Shown here piece after piece: positions 52,184-60,731 of a stretch of DNA of 64,000 bases; position 1 is the stretch's first letter; every line of letters begins with the position of its first letter. The translations under genes were made by a program, and so were the position numbers. This DNA comes from Fictibacillus nanhaiensis (GTDB lineage Bacteria; Bacillota; Bacilli; Bacillales; Fictibacillaceae). The notes below the pieces were generated by a model. It had not been told where the DNA came from. It saw nothing but the letters and a program-made list of their open reading frames with translations, and searched no databases. Where the stretch lies: assembly GCA_016401345.1 (NCBI GenBank), contig JAEACG010000002.1:1-64000 (forward strand), given 5' to 3'.

Positions 52184-53503
52184 ATGAATGCTGTGGTATT
52201 AGCGGTAGCTGTTATGCTAGTACTTAGCCTTTTACGTATACATGTTGTCGTAGCTTTGTTAATCGGAGCCTTAGTAGGCGGATTCGTAGCAGGAATGGGT
52301 TTAACAGAAACCATAACAGTATTTACTGAGGGGTTAGGATCGAATGCAGTCATCGCATTAAGTTATGCGTTATTAGGAAGTTTTGCTGTAGCGTTATCTC
52401 GTACAGGACTTCCAAAACTGATGGTTGAAAAAGCTATCGTATTGGTTGGAAAAGAAGGAGAATCAAAAAAGAAGTCGTTATCAAAAGTACTAATCTTATT
52501 TATTATCCTTATGATTTCTTCATTCTCCCAAAACTTGATTCCAGTTCATATTGCGATCATTCCAATCTTCATTCCACCATTGTTGCACGTTTTAAATGAA
52601 CTGCAGCTTGATCGTAGGTTAGTTGCAACTGTTATTACGTTTGGATTGGTCACACCTTATATGTGGTTTCCGGTAGGATTCGGAGGAATCTTTCATGAGA
52701 TTCTTCAGACGAACATGAAGGATAGTGGACTGACTGTTAAGATGGACCAGATTCCAGCTGCGATGACGATTCCATCTCTAGGCATGATTGTAGGTCTATT
52801 GATCGCTGTCTTTATTACGTATCGTAAACCACGCATTTATGAAGATAGAACGACCGGAATGACTAAAACAGATGATGTATCTTATACAGCTCGTTCCATC
52901 ATTGTAGCTGTTTTGGCTATTGTCGCTACATTGTTTGTACAATTACAAACGGACTCAATGATCTTCGGAGCTTTATCAGGGATTATCGTTCTGTATTTCA
53001 GCGGACAGTTAAAGTTGAATGCTTCAGATGCAATATTAACTGAAGGTATGAAAATGATGTCGTATATTGGATTTGTTATGATCACTGCCGCAGGTTTTGC
53101 AGCAGTAATGCGCGAGACAGGAGAAGTAGAAACATTGGTTAAAGACAGTGCTTCATTTATCGGTAACTCGACTGCTCTCGGCGTACTGTTAATGCTAGTT
53201 ATCGGTCTGCTCGTAACAATGGGAATTGGTTCATCGTTCTCAACAATTCCTATCATAACAACAATCTTCGTACCCTTAGCTGGAGAATTAGGACTGAGCG
53301 TTATGGCGACGATCGCGTTGATCGGTACAGCGGCTGCGTTAGGTGATGCAGGTTCCCCTGCTTCTGACAGTACACTTGGACCTACTTCTGGTCTTAATGT
53401 TGATAATCAGCATAATCACATCTGGGATACGTGTGTGCCGACATTTTTGCATTACAACATCCCATTAATCGCTTTTGGATTTATTGCAGCGATGGTACTA
53501 TAA
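52184..53503 (+). CDS. yuiF: Na+/H+ antiporter-family amino-acid transporter YuiF
   Basis: A 439-residue membrane protein of the YuiF family (Na+/H+ antiporter superfamily, Pfam Na_H_antiport_2/3 type) with about 11-12 transmembrane segments. SFSQNLIPVHIAIIPIF, GIGSSFSTIPIITTIFVP and GDAGSPASDSTLGPTSGLN are conserved. Possibly an amino acid transporter rather than an antiporter. It follows yuiE by 150 bases with a terminator between. AGGAGG precedes the ATG. Confidence 0.86.
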   Translation: MNAVVLAVAVMLVLSLLRIHVVVALLIGALVGGFVAGMGLTETITVFTEGLGSNAVIALSYALLGSFAVALSRTGLPKLMVEKAIVLVGKEGESKKKSLSKVLILFIILMISSFSQNLIPVHIAIIPIFIPPLLHVLNELQLDRRLVATVITFGLVTPYMWFPVGFGGIFHEILQTNMKDSGLTVKMDQIPAAMTIPSLGMIVGLLIAVFITYRKPRIYEDRTTGMTKTDDVSYTARSIIVAVLAIVATLFVQLQTDSMIFGALSGIIVLYFSGQLKLNASDAILTEGMKMMSYIGFVMITAAGFAAVMRETGEVETLVKDSASFIGNSTALGVLLMLVIGLLVTMGIGSSFSTIPIITTIFVPLAGELGLSVMATIALIGTAAALGDAGSPASDSTLGPTSGLNVDNQHNHIWDTCVPTFLHYNIPLIAFGFIAAMVL

Positions 53504-53519
53504 AAAAGTTTGTTTTCAC

Positions 53520-53548
53520 TGAGAAACCGCCATGTGCGGTTTTTTTGT
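53520..53548 (+). terminator. Intrinsic terminator of yuiF
   Basis: AAACCGCC-ATGT-GCGGTTTTTTT. Confidence 0.85.
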
Positions 53549-53628
53549 TTATCATCAGAAATTTATCGGTTCATCTCATGCTATTTTTCAGCATAAATAC
53601 ACATGCTAAAAACAAGGAGGGAAAGACC

Positions 53629-53778
53629 ATGACAAAACGGAAACACGCTTGGGATGCAGCAGCGAAAAACAACTCAACACCAACAGAAAGCATGACAAAT
53701 GTAGAATTTTCTGACGAAAAATTTAGTGATGAATTACCAAAAAGAGATACCCAAAGCCCAAGATCAAAAGGAAAGTAA
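53629..53778 (+). CDS. Small hydrophilic hypothetical protein
   Basis: 49 residues, highly charged and Ser/Lys-rich (MTKRKHAWDAAAKNNSTPTES..., ending in SPRSKGK), with a perfect AAGGAGG before ATG 53629. It has no predicted fold. Small disordered proteins of this type are common in spores, but I cannot assign a family. Confidence 0.6.
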   Translation: MTKRKHAWDAAAKNNSTPTESMTNVEFSDEKFSDELPKRDTQSPRSKGK

Positions 53779-53783
53779 AAGTA

Positions 53784-53819
53784 AGCTGACTCCTAAAAAG
53801 CAGGAGTCAGCTATTTTTA
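53784..53819. terminator. Bidirectional terminator
   Basis: AGCTGACTCCT-AAAAAGC-AGGAGTCAGCT, T-rich downstream on the plus strand. Confidence 0.85.
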
Positions 53820-53826
53820 TGAAGGA

Positions 53827-55014
53827 TTATTCAAAAAAAGTAAGTTCGGGAACCCACTGCTTCATATGAGTTTTTATTTCTTCATAAGATTTTTTCGTTC
53901 CAGGTAAGTCTTTCATCGGTTGAATTACAAAAGCTTGATCTACATGGGTCGCCAGAAATTTCGGTTCTGATAATTCAATGGTTTTTTCCGATCCTTTTTG
54001 CCGTTTTGTTACCTTCAGCTGAACGATCCCACCAATGTCTTTATATTCTCGTCTTTGACCAGATAAGAAATTACCGAGAGAATAAGCGACGAACGTTTTT
54101 GATCCGTCACTTGCGGTCTCCCATTTTACAGGCTGAAGAACATGAGGGTGGTGACCGATGATGATGTCTCCGCCTGCTTCGGTTACAACTTTTACGATAT
54201 TCTTTTGAAACTCATTCGGCATCCTTTCATACTCGTTTCCGAAATGAAGAGATACCACATTCACGTCAGATAACTTTCTAGCCTCTTTAATGTCTCGCTT
54301 GATCCGCTCTACTTCAATCAGATTGACAAGATGATCCTTGCCTGTAGGTACAGGAACTCCGTTCGTTCCGTATGTATAACTCAAAAAGGATAACGTAATG
54401 TCATTTCTTTTGATCAGTCTAATATTTTGTCTGTCTTTGTCTGTTAAATATGAACCGGTGTACATCACATCTATTTGATTCCAATAGTTCAAGGCACTTA
54501 CGATCGCTTTTTCTCCACGGTCAAGTGTATGGTTATTTGCTAAGGTAACGAGATCAACACCGTTTGCTTTTAAAGCATCACCTACTTCATGTGGTGAATT
54601 GAACGAGGGATAGGACGATAGACCAAGCTGTGTACCACCAATCATTGTTTCTTGGTTAGCAATCGTAATATCAGGCTCGGTTAAATATGATTTTACTGAG
54701 GTGAAGTTGCGATTAAAATCATAGCCTTGTGCAGTTTTCGCTTTATTATAGACCGTATCATGAATCAAGATGTCACCAACTGCAGCAAGTGTGAGATCTG
54801 TTTTTATTTCTTCAGGCTCCGGAGAAATCGGCTCTGTCTTTATTTCTTCTGGCGTAGATGTGTTTTCTTGTTTCGGCATCTTTTTTTCTTCTACCGTTTG
54901 TAAATCTGCGTTATTATACATATATATAAATGCGATTGTCGAAAAGAATACGACTACAATACCTGTGAACCACCAAAGACGTTTCAGTGGTAACACCCCC
55001 TTTCTGTCTATCAT
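53827..55014 (-). CDS. CapA-family (PgsA-type) membrane-anchored metallophosphatase
   Basis: A 395-residue protein of the bacterial capsule synthesis CapA family. One transmembrane helix (about residues 13-32) is followed by a Pro/Glu/Lys-rich linker and a metallophosphatase-like domain: [33 protein letters not shown] and the C-terminal [12 protein letters not shown]. In Bacillus such proteins act in poly-gamma-glutamate export or other surface polymers. No capBCA genes are near. The start is uncertain: no Shine-Dalgarno before ATG 55014, while AAAGGGGG lies a few codons downstream. Confidence 0.83.
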   Translation of the reverse strand: MIDRKGVLPLKRLWWFTGIVVVFFSTIAFIYMYNNADLQTVEEKKMPKQENTSTPEEIKTEPISPEPEEIKTDLTLAAVGDILIHDTVYNKAKTAQGYDFNRNFTSVKSYLTEPDITIANQETMIGGTQLGLSSYPSFNSPHEVGDALKANGVDLVTLANNHTLDRGEKAIVSALNYWNQIDVMYTGSYLTDKDRQNIRLIKRNDITLSFLSYTYGTNGVPVPTGKDHLVNLIEVERIKRDIKEARKLSDVNVVSLHFGNEYERMPNEFQKNIVKVVTEAGGDIIIGHHPHVLQPVKWETASDGSKTFVAYSLGNFLSGQRREYKDIGGIVQLKVTKRQKGSEKTIELSEPKFLATHVDQAFVIQPMKDLPGTKKSYEEIKTHMKQWVPELTFFE

Positions 55015-55057
55015 AATGGAAGAAGAGGGGATATGTATATGTCAAATTACTCTGTAT

Positions 55058-55071
55058 TGGAAACGGTTTCA
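55058..55071. promoter_or_regulatory. cre site upstream of kynU
   Basis: TGGAAACGGTTTCA agrees with TGWAANCGNTNWCA at all but one specified position and is near-palindromic. It lies 28 bases before the kynU start, where CcpA binding would block transcription. Confidence 0.65.
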
Positions 55072-55099
55072 ATTCTTGCATTCGGGAGGAAAGTACAAA

Positions 55100-56371
55100 A
55101 TGAGACAAATAACAGCGCAAACAGTAGACCTTATGGACCAAAATGATGAACTGGCTTCTTTTAAAGAAGAGTTCTATACAAAAGATGAATCAATCTATCT
55201 AGATGGAAACTCGCTAGGTCTTCTATCTAAACGTGCAGAACAATCTTTGCTTGATGTATTAAATGACTGGAAAGAGAATGGAATTGACGGATGGATGGGT
55301 GGTAAATACCCATGGTTTACTCTTAGTGAAAAACTTGCTGAGAAACTTGCTATATTGGTTGGAGCTGAAGCGAAAGAAGTGATCGTAACAGGTTCAACTA
55401 CTGTAAATCTTCATCAATTGGTCGCTACGTTTTTTAAACCAAAAGAGGGAAGAACGAAGATATTAGCAGATGAGCTCACTTTCCCTTCTGATATTTATGG
55501 CTTACAAAGTCAGTTAAAATTAAAGGGGCTCAATCCAGATACTGATTTGATTCAAGTAGGAAGCAAGAACGGCTTAACGCTTGATGAACAAGATATTATT
55601 GATAGGATGACAGAGGATGTAGCTCTTATCTTACTTCCATCTGTCCTATATAGAAGCGGGCAATTGTTAGACATAGAACGTTTAACACGTGAAGCACATA
55701 AAAGAAATATACCAATCGGATTCGATCTTTGTCACTCGATCGGAGCTCTTCCTCACGAACTCAGTAAATGGGGCGTTGATTTTGCATTTTGGTGCAATTA
55801 CAAATACGTAAATGGAGGTCCTGGTGGAGTCGGTGGATTGTATGTCAATAAAAAGCATTTCACGAAAACGCCTGGGCTATCTGGCTGGTTTGGGAGCAAA
55901 AAGGAAACACAGTTTGATATGGATCACCATTTTGATGCAGAAAATTCTGCGGGGGGTTACCAGATTGGAACACCGCATATGCTGAGCACAGCACCATTGA
56001 TCGGATCGTTATCTATTTTTGAGGAAGCCAAGATCGACCGCATTCGTACGAAATCTTTAAAGTTAACGACTCTGCTCATGGACTTGTTGAATCAAGAGCT
56101 TGAAAACGAGTTTACGATCGTAAATCCACTAGACGATAAAAGAAGAGGCGGGCATGTTGCTCTCATGCATAATGATTCTGCGAGAATTTGCAAGGCATTA
56201 AAAGACAATGGCATCGTTCCGGATTTTAGAGCACCTAACATTATTCGTTTAGCTCCTGTGGCATTGTATAATTCTTATCGTGATGTATTCGAAGCAGTCA
56301 AAATATTAAGCAAGATCATGAAAAATCGTGAATATGAGAAGTATGAAAATAAGAGAGAAGTTATTGCATAA
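55100..56371 (+). CDS. kynU: Kynureninase
   Basis: PLP enzyme cleaving kynurenine to anthranilate and alanine in tryptophan catabolism. 423 residues, with [14 protein letters not shown], the PLP Lys in [18 protein letters not shown], and the conserved [14 protein letters not shown] start. ATG 55100 is preceded by GGGAGGAA. The kynB gene follows by 12 bases. A cre-like site lies upstream. Tryptophan dioxygenase kynA is not in the window. Confidence 0.94.
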   Translation: MRQITAQTVDLMDQNDELASFKEEFYTKDESIYLDGNSLGLLSKRAEQSLLDVLNDWKENGIDGWMGGKYPWFTLSEKLAEKLAILVGAEAKEVIVTGSTTVNLHQLVATFFKPKEGRTKILADELTFPSDIYGLQSQLKLKGLNPDTDLIQVGSKNGLTLDEQDIIDRMTEDVALILLPSVLYRSGQLLDIERLTREAHKRNIPIGFDLCHSIGALPHELSKWGVDFAFWCNYKYVNGGPGGVGGLYVNKKHFTKTPGLSGWFGSKKETQFDMDHHFDAENSAGGYQIGTPHMLSTAPLIGSLSIFEEAKIDRIRTKSLKLTTLLMDLLNQELENEFTIVNPLDDKRRGGHVALMHNDSARICKALKDNGIVPDFRAPNIIRLAPVALYNSYRDVFEAVKILSKIMKNREYEKYENKREVIA

Positions 56372-56383
56372 GGAGTGGCAGTC

Positions 56384-57010
56384 GTGAAATTATTTGATAT
56401 ATCCATGCCGCTTTACAACGGAGTACCAGGTTGGCCAGGGGATACACCGTATCACTTCAATCTTGCTTGGACGAAAGAAGATTCTGGTTCTGTAAACGTT
56501 GGAAAAGTGGAGATGAGCACACATACCGGTACACATATTGATGCACCTTATCACTTCACGAATAGCGGAGAAAGGATCGGGGGCTTAAACCTCGACTTAT
56601 ATGTGGGAAGAGCGGTCGTTATTGATGTGACGAACGCTAAAGAGATAACGGCTGAGACAGTGAAAGATAAACTGCAAGCTGGTACAAAACGAGTTCTGTT
56701 TAAAACAAGATGTTGGACAGATCGGTCCGTGTTTCCAAAACAGATCGTGCCTATATTACCAGAAGTGGTTAAACTGTTTAGCGAGTGCGGAGTCGGCTTG
56801 GTCGGTGTAGATATGCCTTCCGTTGATCCACTAGATAGCAAAGAGCTATGTGCACATCATGCTCTTTTTGAGAACAACATTTATATATTAGAAGGACTTG
56901 TATTAGATGAAGTGCCTGAAGGAGAATACGAGTTGATCGCTCTTCCACTTTCCCTTGACGAGGCTGATGGAAGTCCTGTGAGAGCCGTTCTTAGAGAACT
57001 AGTAAAATAA
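56384..57010 (+). CDS. kynB: Kynurenine formamidase
   Basis: Hydrolyses N-formylkynurenine to kynurenine and formate. 208 residues; the metal-binding motif HTGTHIDAPYHF is typical of the cyclase/KynB family, followed by VGVDMPSVDPLDSKELCAHH. GTG 56384 is chosen, 9 bases after AAGGAG; an earlier in-frame GTG at 56375 overlaps the ribosome binding site. Forms an operon with kynU. Confidence 0.93.
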   Translation: MKLFDISMPLYNGVPGWPGDTPYHFNLAWTKEDSGSVNVGKVEMSTHTGTHIDAPYHFTNSGERIGGLNLDLYVGRAVVIDVTNAKEITAETVKDKLQAGTKRVLFKTRCWTDRSVFPKQIVPILPEVVKLFSECGVGLVGVDMPSVDPLDSKELCAHHALFENNIYILEGLVLDEVPEGEYELIALPLSLDEADGSPVRAVLRELVK

Positions 57011-57020
57011 CCTTTTAGAT

Positions 57021-57053
57021 AAACAAACACGAAATGATGTGTTTGTTTTTTCT
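57021..57053 (+). terminator. Intrinsic terminator of kynUB
   Basis: AAACAAACAC-GAAATGAT-GTGTTTGTTT with T-rich tail. Confidence 0.85.
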
Positions 57054-57169
57054 TTTTGTAATAATAATTGATGATGGGTCTCGCTGTGTTGCTAAAGTAA
57101 AACCTGCATTTTTGAGATTTTACCTATTGTTCCTTATAATAGATAAGAGATATTACTTGGAGGACGGCT

Positions 57170-57472
57170 ATGTACAAATATGGATTTACTAATTATTTTG
57201 AAGGAACCTTACACTTTACAGGGCATGATGTGGTGCAGGTTGGTCCATGGACAAATGTATATGTTTCTTTTGAGATAGACAACCTTGAGATTTTTCCTGA
57301 AGGACTCAATGAGCCAAGTGCGTTAGCTGTCTATAATGGAAATGGTGAGCTGCAAGAAATCATTGCGCACGATGAAGGTGTTGATTGTGAATATAAGTTC
57401 ACGGACAAGGAAAAAGAACAGATCAACGAATATCTGCTACGCATAGATTTGAAACACGAAAATGAGGAGTGA
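57170..57472 (+). CDS. Hypothetical protein upstream of ypgR
   Basis: A 100-residue acidic soluble protein. It shows beta-strand-rich segments (GTLHFTGHDVVQVGPWTNVYVSFEID and ALAVYNGNGELQEIIAHDEG), then an acidic C-terminal helix. GGAGG precedes the ATG, and the stop is immediately followed by ypgR. No family recognised. Confidence 0.6.
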   Translation: MYKYGFTNYFEGTLHFTGHDVVQVGPWTNVYVSFEIDNLEIFPEGLNEPSALAVYNGNGELQEIIAHDEGVDCEYKFTDKEKEQINEYLLRIDLKHENEE

Positions 57473-57478
57473 GTGAAA

Positions 57479-58609
57479 ATGAAAATTACAGGTATCGAAC
57501 CAACTCCAAGTCCAAATTCAATGAAGATTAACCTAACAGAAACTCTGCCGGGATCTGAACGTTACAACTATAAGAAAGATGAAGCTGAGAATGCTCCAGA
57601 ATTTATTCAAGAGATCCTTAAAGTGGACGGGGTTAAAAGCATTTATCATGTTGCAGACTTCATTGCACTAGAACGAAACCCTCGAGCGAAATGGGAAGAT
57701 GTACTCGCGGGAGTTAGATCCGTTTTTGGTCAAGAAGAAGAGCTTGATACTTCTGATCAACAAGCTCAGCAAGAAGATGAGATAAAAGAAATTACGGTTC
57801 TTGTTCAGATGTTTAGAGGACTTCCTATGCAGATCAAACTTAAAACCGAACAGGAAGAAAGACGAGTAGGACTCGCTGAGCGATTTGGTAAAGCTGCACT
57901 AGAGGCTCAAGATTCTTCCGATAACCTTGTTATGGAAAGACAATGGGAAGATCAAGGAGTTCGTTATGGTACATTTGAACAAGTAGGCAGTGAAGTAGCC
58001 GAAGAGCTATCAGCCGTCTATCCTCAAGAACGATTAGATCAATTAGTAAAACAAGCATATAGCACAAATACCGAACAAGAAGTTGAAGTCGAAACACTTT
58101 CCACTTCAGAAGTAGCGAAACAACTTCGCGACTCAGATTGGCAGACACGTTATGCGGCATTAGAACGAATAAACCCATCTATTGATGATGTAATGGTATT
58201 GAAACAGGCTCTTAAAGACGAAAAACCTTCTATAAGACGTTTGGCTGTCGTCTATTTAGGAATGATCGAGGATGAAGCTGTGCTACCCCTCTTATACTTA
58301 GCTCTTGAGGATAAGAATGTTTCGGTAAGACGTACAGCAGGTGATGCATTATCTGATCTAGGAAATGCAAAAGCCATCCCTGTAATGTGTGATGCATTAT
58401 CCGATAAAAATAAACTAGTAAGATGGAGAGCGGCGCGCTTTTTATTTGAAGTTGGTGACGAGACAGCACTTCCTGCTTTAAAAGCAGCTCAAGATGATCC
58501 TGAGTTTGAAGTATCTCTTCAAGTGAAAATTGCGATTGAACGGATCCAAAGCGGTGAAGAAGCAGCGGGGACAGTGTGGCAACAGATGACAAAGAGTCGC
58601 GAACAATAA
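57479..58609 (+). CDS. ypgR: Virulence factor C-like protein: NifU-N-type scaffold plus HEAT repeats (YpgR)
   Basis: A 376-residue two-part protein. An N-terminal Nfu-N domain (residues 1-90, EPTPSPNSMKINL and GVKSIYHVADFIALER) is followed by a linker and HEAT-like repeats from about residue 215 (ALKDEKPSIRRLAVVYLGMI, ALEDKNVSVRRTAGDALSDL, ALSDKNKLVRWRAARFLFEV). Related to CvfC of staphylococci, where loss reduces virulence; in Bacillus the role is unknown, perhaps Fe-S related. ATG 57479 follows GAGGAG. Confidence 0.85.
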   Translation: MKITGIEPTPSPNSMKINLTETLPGSERYNYKKDEAENAPEFIQEILKVDGVKSIYHVADFIALERNPRAKWEDVLAGVRSVFGQEEELDTSDQQAQQEDEIKEITVLVQMFRGLPMQIKLKTEQEERRVGLAERFGKAALEAQDSSDNLVMERQWEDQGVRYGTFEQVGSEVAEELSAVYPQERLDQLVKQAYSTNTEQEVEVETLSTSEVAKQLRDSDWQTRYAALERINPSIDDVMVLKQALKDEKPSIRRLAVVYLGMIEDEAVLPLLYLALEDKNVSVRRTAGDALSDLGNAKAIPVMCDALSDKNKLVRWRAARFLFEVGDETALPALKAAQDDPEFEVSLQVKIAIERIQSGEEAAGTVWQQMTKSREQ

Positions 58610-58610
58610 A

Positions 58611-58655
58611 AAAGAGGTTGAGCCTGTTAGGAGACATGGGTTCAGCCTCTTTTAT
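58611..58655 (+). terminator. Intrinsic terminator of ypgR
   Basis: AAAGAGGTTGAGCC and GGTTCAGCCTCTTT stem with an internal loop, followed by TATT. Confidence 0.8.
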
Positions 58656-58678
58656 TAATTATATTACATCAGAAATGA

Positions 58679-59563
58679 TCAGGATGTTTCTTGTTGAAAA
58701 TCAGTTCCGTGAGTGATTCCTCGCTCAATAAAACGTGTGATTTCACTGCATATTTCTTGGGGCTTTTCTTCCATCAGCAGATGTCCGCATTTATCATAGA
58801 CGATAAGTTCAGCGCTAGGTAGATCATGTTTTAAACGATAACCTGTTTTAACGGGCATCACTTTGTCCTCTTTGCCCCATAACATCAATACGGGCTGCTG
58901 AATCTGATTTAAATCCTGTGAGCACATATCTCCTTCTCGTTGCCGTAATAGCCTGACTAAAGAATGGATGAACGCTACCTCGCTAATCGGTTTTCTATAA
59001 CTTTCAATCATTTCTTCCGTAACCAGCTTTGAGTCATGTAAGACAGAAAGTAAATTTTCTTTTACGTCTTTTCTCTGAATCCAATTGCGCATTCCCCAAC
59101 TAAACAACGGTAAGTAGGAGCATGCGATTAAAGAACGGCTTGCTCTTTTTACATATGAACAACAGCCAAGAAGGATTAATTTTTCAATTCGCTCTGGAGA
59201 CTTCTTTGCTGCATGCATAGAAATTTGGCCGCCCATAGAGTGCCCGATCAATATGGCGTTTTGAATGTTTAAAGCGTCTAAGAAATCTATAATCAGTTGT
59301 CCATAGTTAGAAAGCTTGTAGATGAAATTTGTCGATTTTTCACTCTGTCCAAACCCTGGAAGATCGATAGACAATACTTTATACGTCTTCGTTAAGTAAG
59401 GAAGCAGCTTTCTAAAACTAACCGTAGAAGATAAAAATCCATGCACGAGAACTAAGACTTTCGCATGTGGATCTTCGTGATCGAAGTATTCATAATAAAT
59501 TTGAACATTATTCACATTGATTCGATATCCTGGATAATATTTGTGCTTTTCATCATGAGCCAT
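58679..59563 (-). CDS. Alpha/beta hydrolase
   Basis: A 294-residue alpha/beta-fold hydrolase with the nucleophile elbow GHSMGG, oxyanion region VHGFLSSTVSFRKL, catalytic Asp in WGKEDKVMP and His in GHLLMEEKP. Similar in type to YugF. The substrate cannot be told. Start ATG 59563 has ACGGAGGTAAG upstream on the minus strand. Confidence 0.88.
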   Translation of the reverse strand: MAHDEKHKYYPGYRINVNNVQIYYEYFDHEDPHAKVLVLVHGFLSSTVSFRKLLPYLTKTYKVLSIDLPGFGQSEKSTNFIYKLSNYGQLIIDFLDALNIQNAILIGHSMGGQISMHAAKKSPERIEKLILLGCCSYVKRASRSLIACSYLPLFSWGMRNWIQRKDVKENLLSVLHDSKLVTEEMIESYRKPISEVAFIHSLVRLLRQREGDMCSQDLNQIQQPVLMLWGKEDKVMPVKTGYRLKHDLPSAELIVYDKCGHLLMEEKPQEICSEITRFIERGITHGTDFQQETS

Positions 59564-59689
59564 GAATGTCTTACCTCCGTCCGCAGAATTCTATGAGTAG
59601 TTTCACCAATCGATCCACAAGATACAACGAGAAATTATTTCCTCTTTTTTTATTACTTTCTAAAAAATTTTGCATTCTTACATTGTTGC

Positions 59690-59945
59690 AGTTGATTTCC
59701 GCTCCAGGTTGCACGCTTTCCATGGGGCGATCGGTGAGCTCCATGTCTAGTTGCAGTGACTAGCCCCTCGAGGTCAAAAGATAAACGGTCAAGAAGGCAA
59801 AGTACGCCTTCCTAGCCCATTTATCTTTTGCTTGTCGGGGCTAAACGAGTCACTTCCACTTTTCGGACTGCCGCTTTGCGCCTTTAAGTGTCTCACCTGA
59901 CCGCTCGTCCCATAGGAGTCTGCAACCTTACCCTCCAATCAACTT
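59690..59945 (+). repeat. Dispersed palindromic repeat with nested insertion
   Basis: Left end AGTTGATTTCCGCTCCAGG, right end CCTCCAATCAACTT, with GGTGAGC and GTGTCTCACC near the middle, matching the element at 33112. The central part is expanded by a 100 nt hairpin at 59755-59854. It occupies a divergent gap between the hydrolase and the YjcZ-like gene. Confidence 0.82.
59755..59854. repeat. 100 nt hairpin nested in the palindromic repeat
   Basis: AGTGACTAGCCCC pairs with GGGGCTAAACGAGTCACT, CAAAAGATAAA with TTTATCTTTTG, and AAGGCAAAGTACGCCTT closes the tip, giving a long cruciform-capable stem. It appears to be an insertion into the centre of the larger repeat. Confidence 0.75.
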
Positions 59946-60109
59946 GCATAGAAGAAAGAGCATCAGAAAACATCCAAAACAGCCTTTTAAAACTTAAAAA
60001 AGTAATGGAAAGCCAAAATTTGTGCGTTTGCCTCTATTCCTCTTTACCCACTTCGTACATATTTTAATAAGGAGTAAGAACGCATAAAGAAATAAGAGGA
60101 GGTAGCAGG

Positions 60110-60265
60110 ATGGCATTTCCATATTATCCTTACTATACCCCGTATGCTTACGGAGCTTACGGTTATGGCGGCTATGGTTACGGTTGGATCTGGGCTGTAA
60201 TAATTATAGTATTTATTCTCATCTTGATATTTGGTGGCTGGTGGTGGTGGAACACTAGAGACTAA
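60110..60265 (+). CDS. YjcZ-like small sporulation membrane protein
   Basis: A 51-residue protein. N-terminal half is rich in Tyr, Gly and Pro (FPYYPYYTPYAYGAYGYGG), then one transmembrane helix (WAVIIIVFILILIFGG) and WWWWNTRD. This resembles the YjcZ family found in Bacillus spores. AGGAGG is well placed. Its own terminator follows. Confidence 0.75.
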   Translation: MAFPYYPYYTPYAYGAYGYGGYGYGWIWAVIIIVFILILIFGGWWWWNTRD

Positions 60266-60270
60266 CAGAT

Positions 60271-60305
60271 TAAGGCTTGGAGGTAGGGTCTTCAGGCCTT
60301 TTTTT
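60271..60305 (+). terminator. Intrinsic terminator
   Basis: AAGGCTTGGAG and CTTCAGGCCTT form an imperfect stem, followed by TTTTTT. Confidence 0.7.
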
Positions 60306-60364
60306 GCTTAAGTATGGATGAACAGTTATGCGGGGATAATGAAAGAAAAAAATGGAGAGATGTT

Positions 60365-60613
60365 ATGCATAGTCGACAAACAGTCCGCTATATATGTGAA
60401 GAATACGTAAGCGGTAACTGTTATTATTACAAAAGTGAGATCATTACACATGATAACTGGAAAAATCTTGACTCCCTTTCCTGGTCAAGGCCCCGTCCAA
60501 TATCGGAAAAGACCTTTCTGAAACAAAAGAAAGCAGGGTTTAGAACAGAGCATAAGTTTATAAAAAAAGAGCCTGCTGTGGTCGTTTCACTGCACAAAAC
60601 GAAAACCGTCTAA
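60365..60613 (+). CDS. Small basic hypothetical protein
   Basis: 82 residues from ATG 60365 (an ATG at 60314 is possible) with GGAGAG nearby. Basic, with CEEYVSGNCYYYKSEI and WSRPRPISEKTF; two cysteines. I do not recognise the family. The terminator overlaps its stop codon. Confidence 0.5.
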   Translation: MHSRQTVRYICEEYVSGNCYYYKSEIITHDNWKNLDSLSWSRPRPISEKTFLKQKKAGFRTEHKFIKKEPAVVVSLHKTKTV

Positions 60614-60629
60614 CTAGGCGGTTTTTTTG
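60601..60629 (+). terminator. Intrinsic terminator overlapping a stop codon
   Basis: AAAACCGTCTAACTAGGCGGTTTTTTTG; short stem ACCG/CGGT plus flanking A:T pairs. Confidence 0.7.
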
Positions 60630-60731
60630 TTTACAACAATTAATTACATAGTAAAGGTGTTTTTGGAAAAGGGTTACATCTTTTTTAAGAAGGGGATACA
60701 AGATATAAGGCTACTTAAGGAGGTAGAGATT

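Noticed and set aside
54770-55099. N-terminal extension of kynU
   Set aside because: The frame is open upstream, but it overlaps the capA-like gene on the other strand, has no ribosome binding site, and the family begins near ATG 55100.
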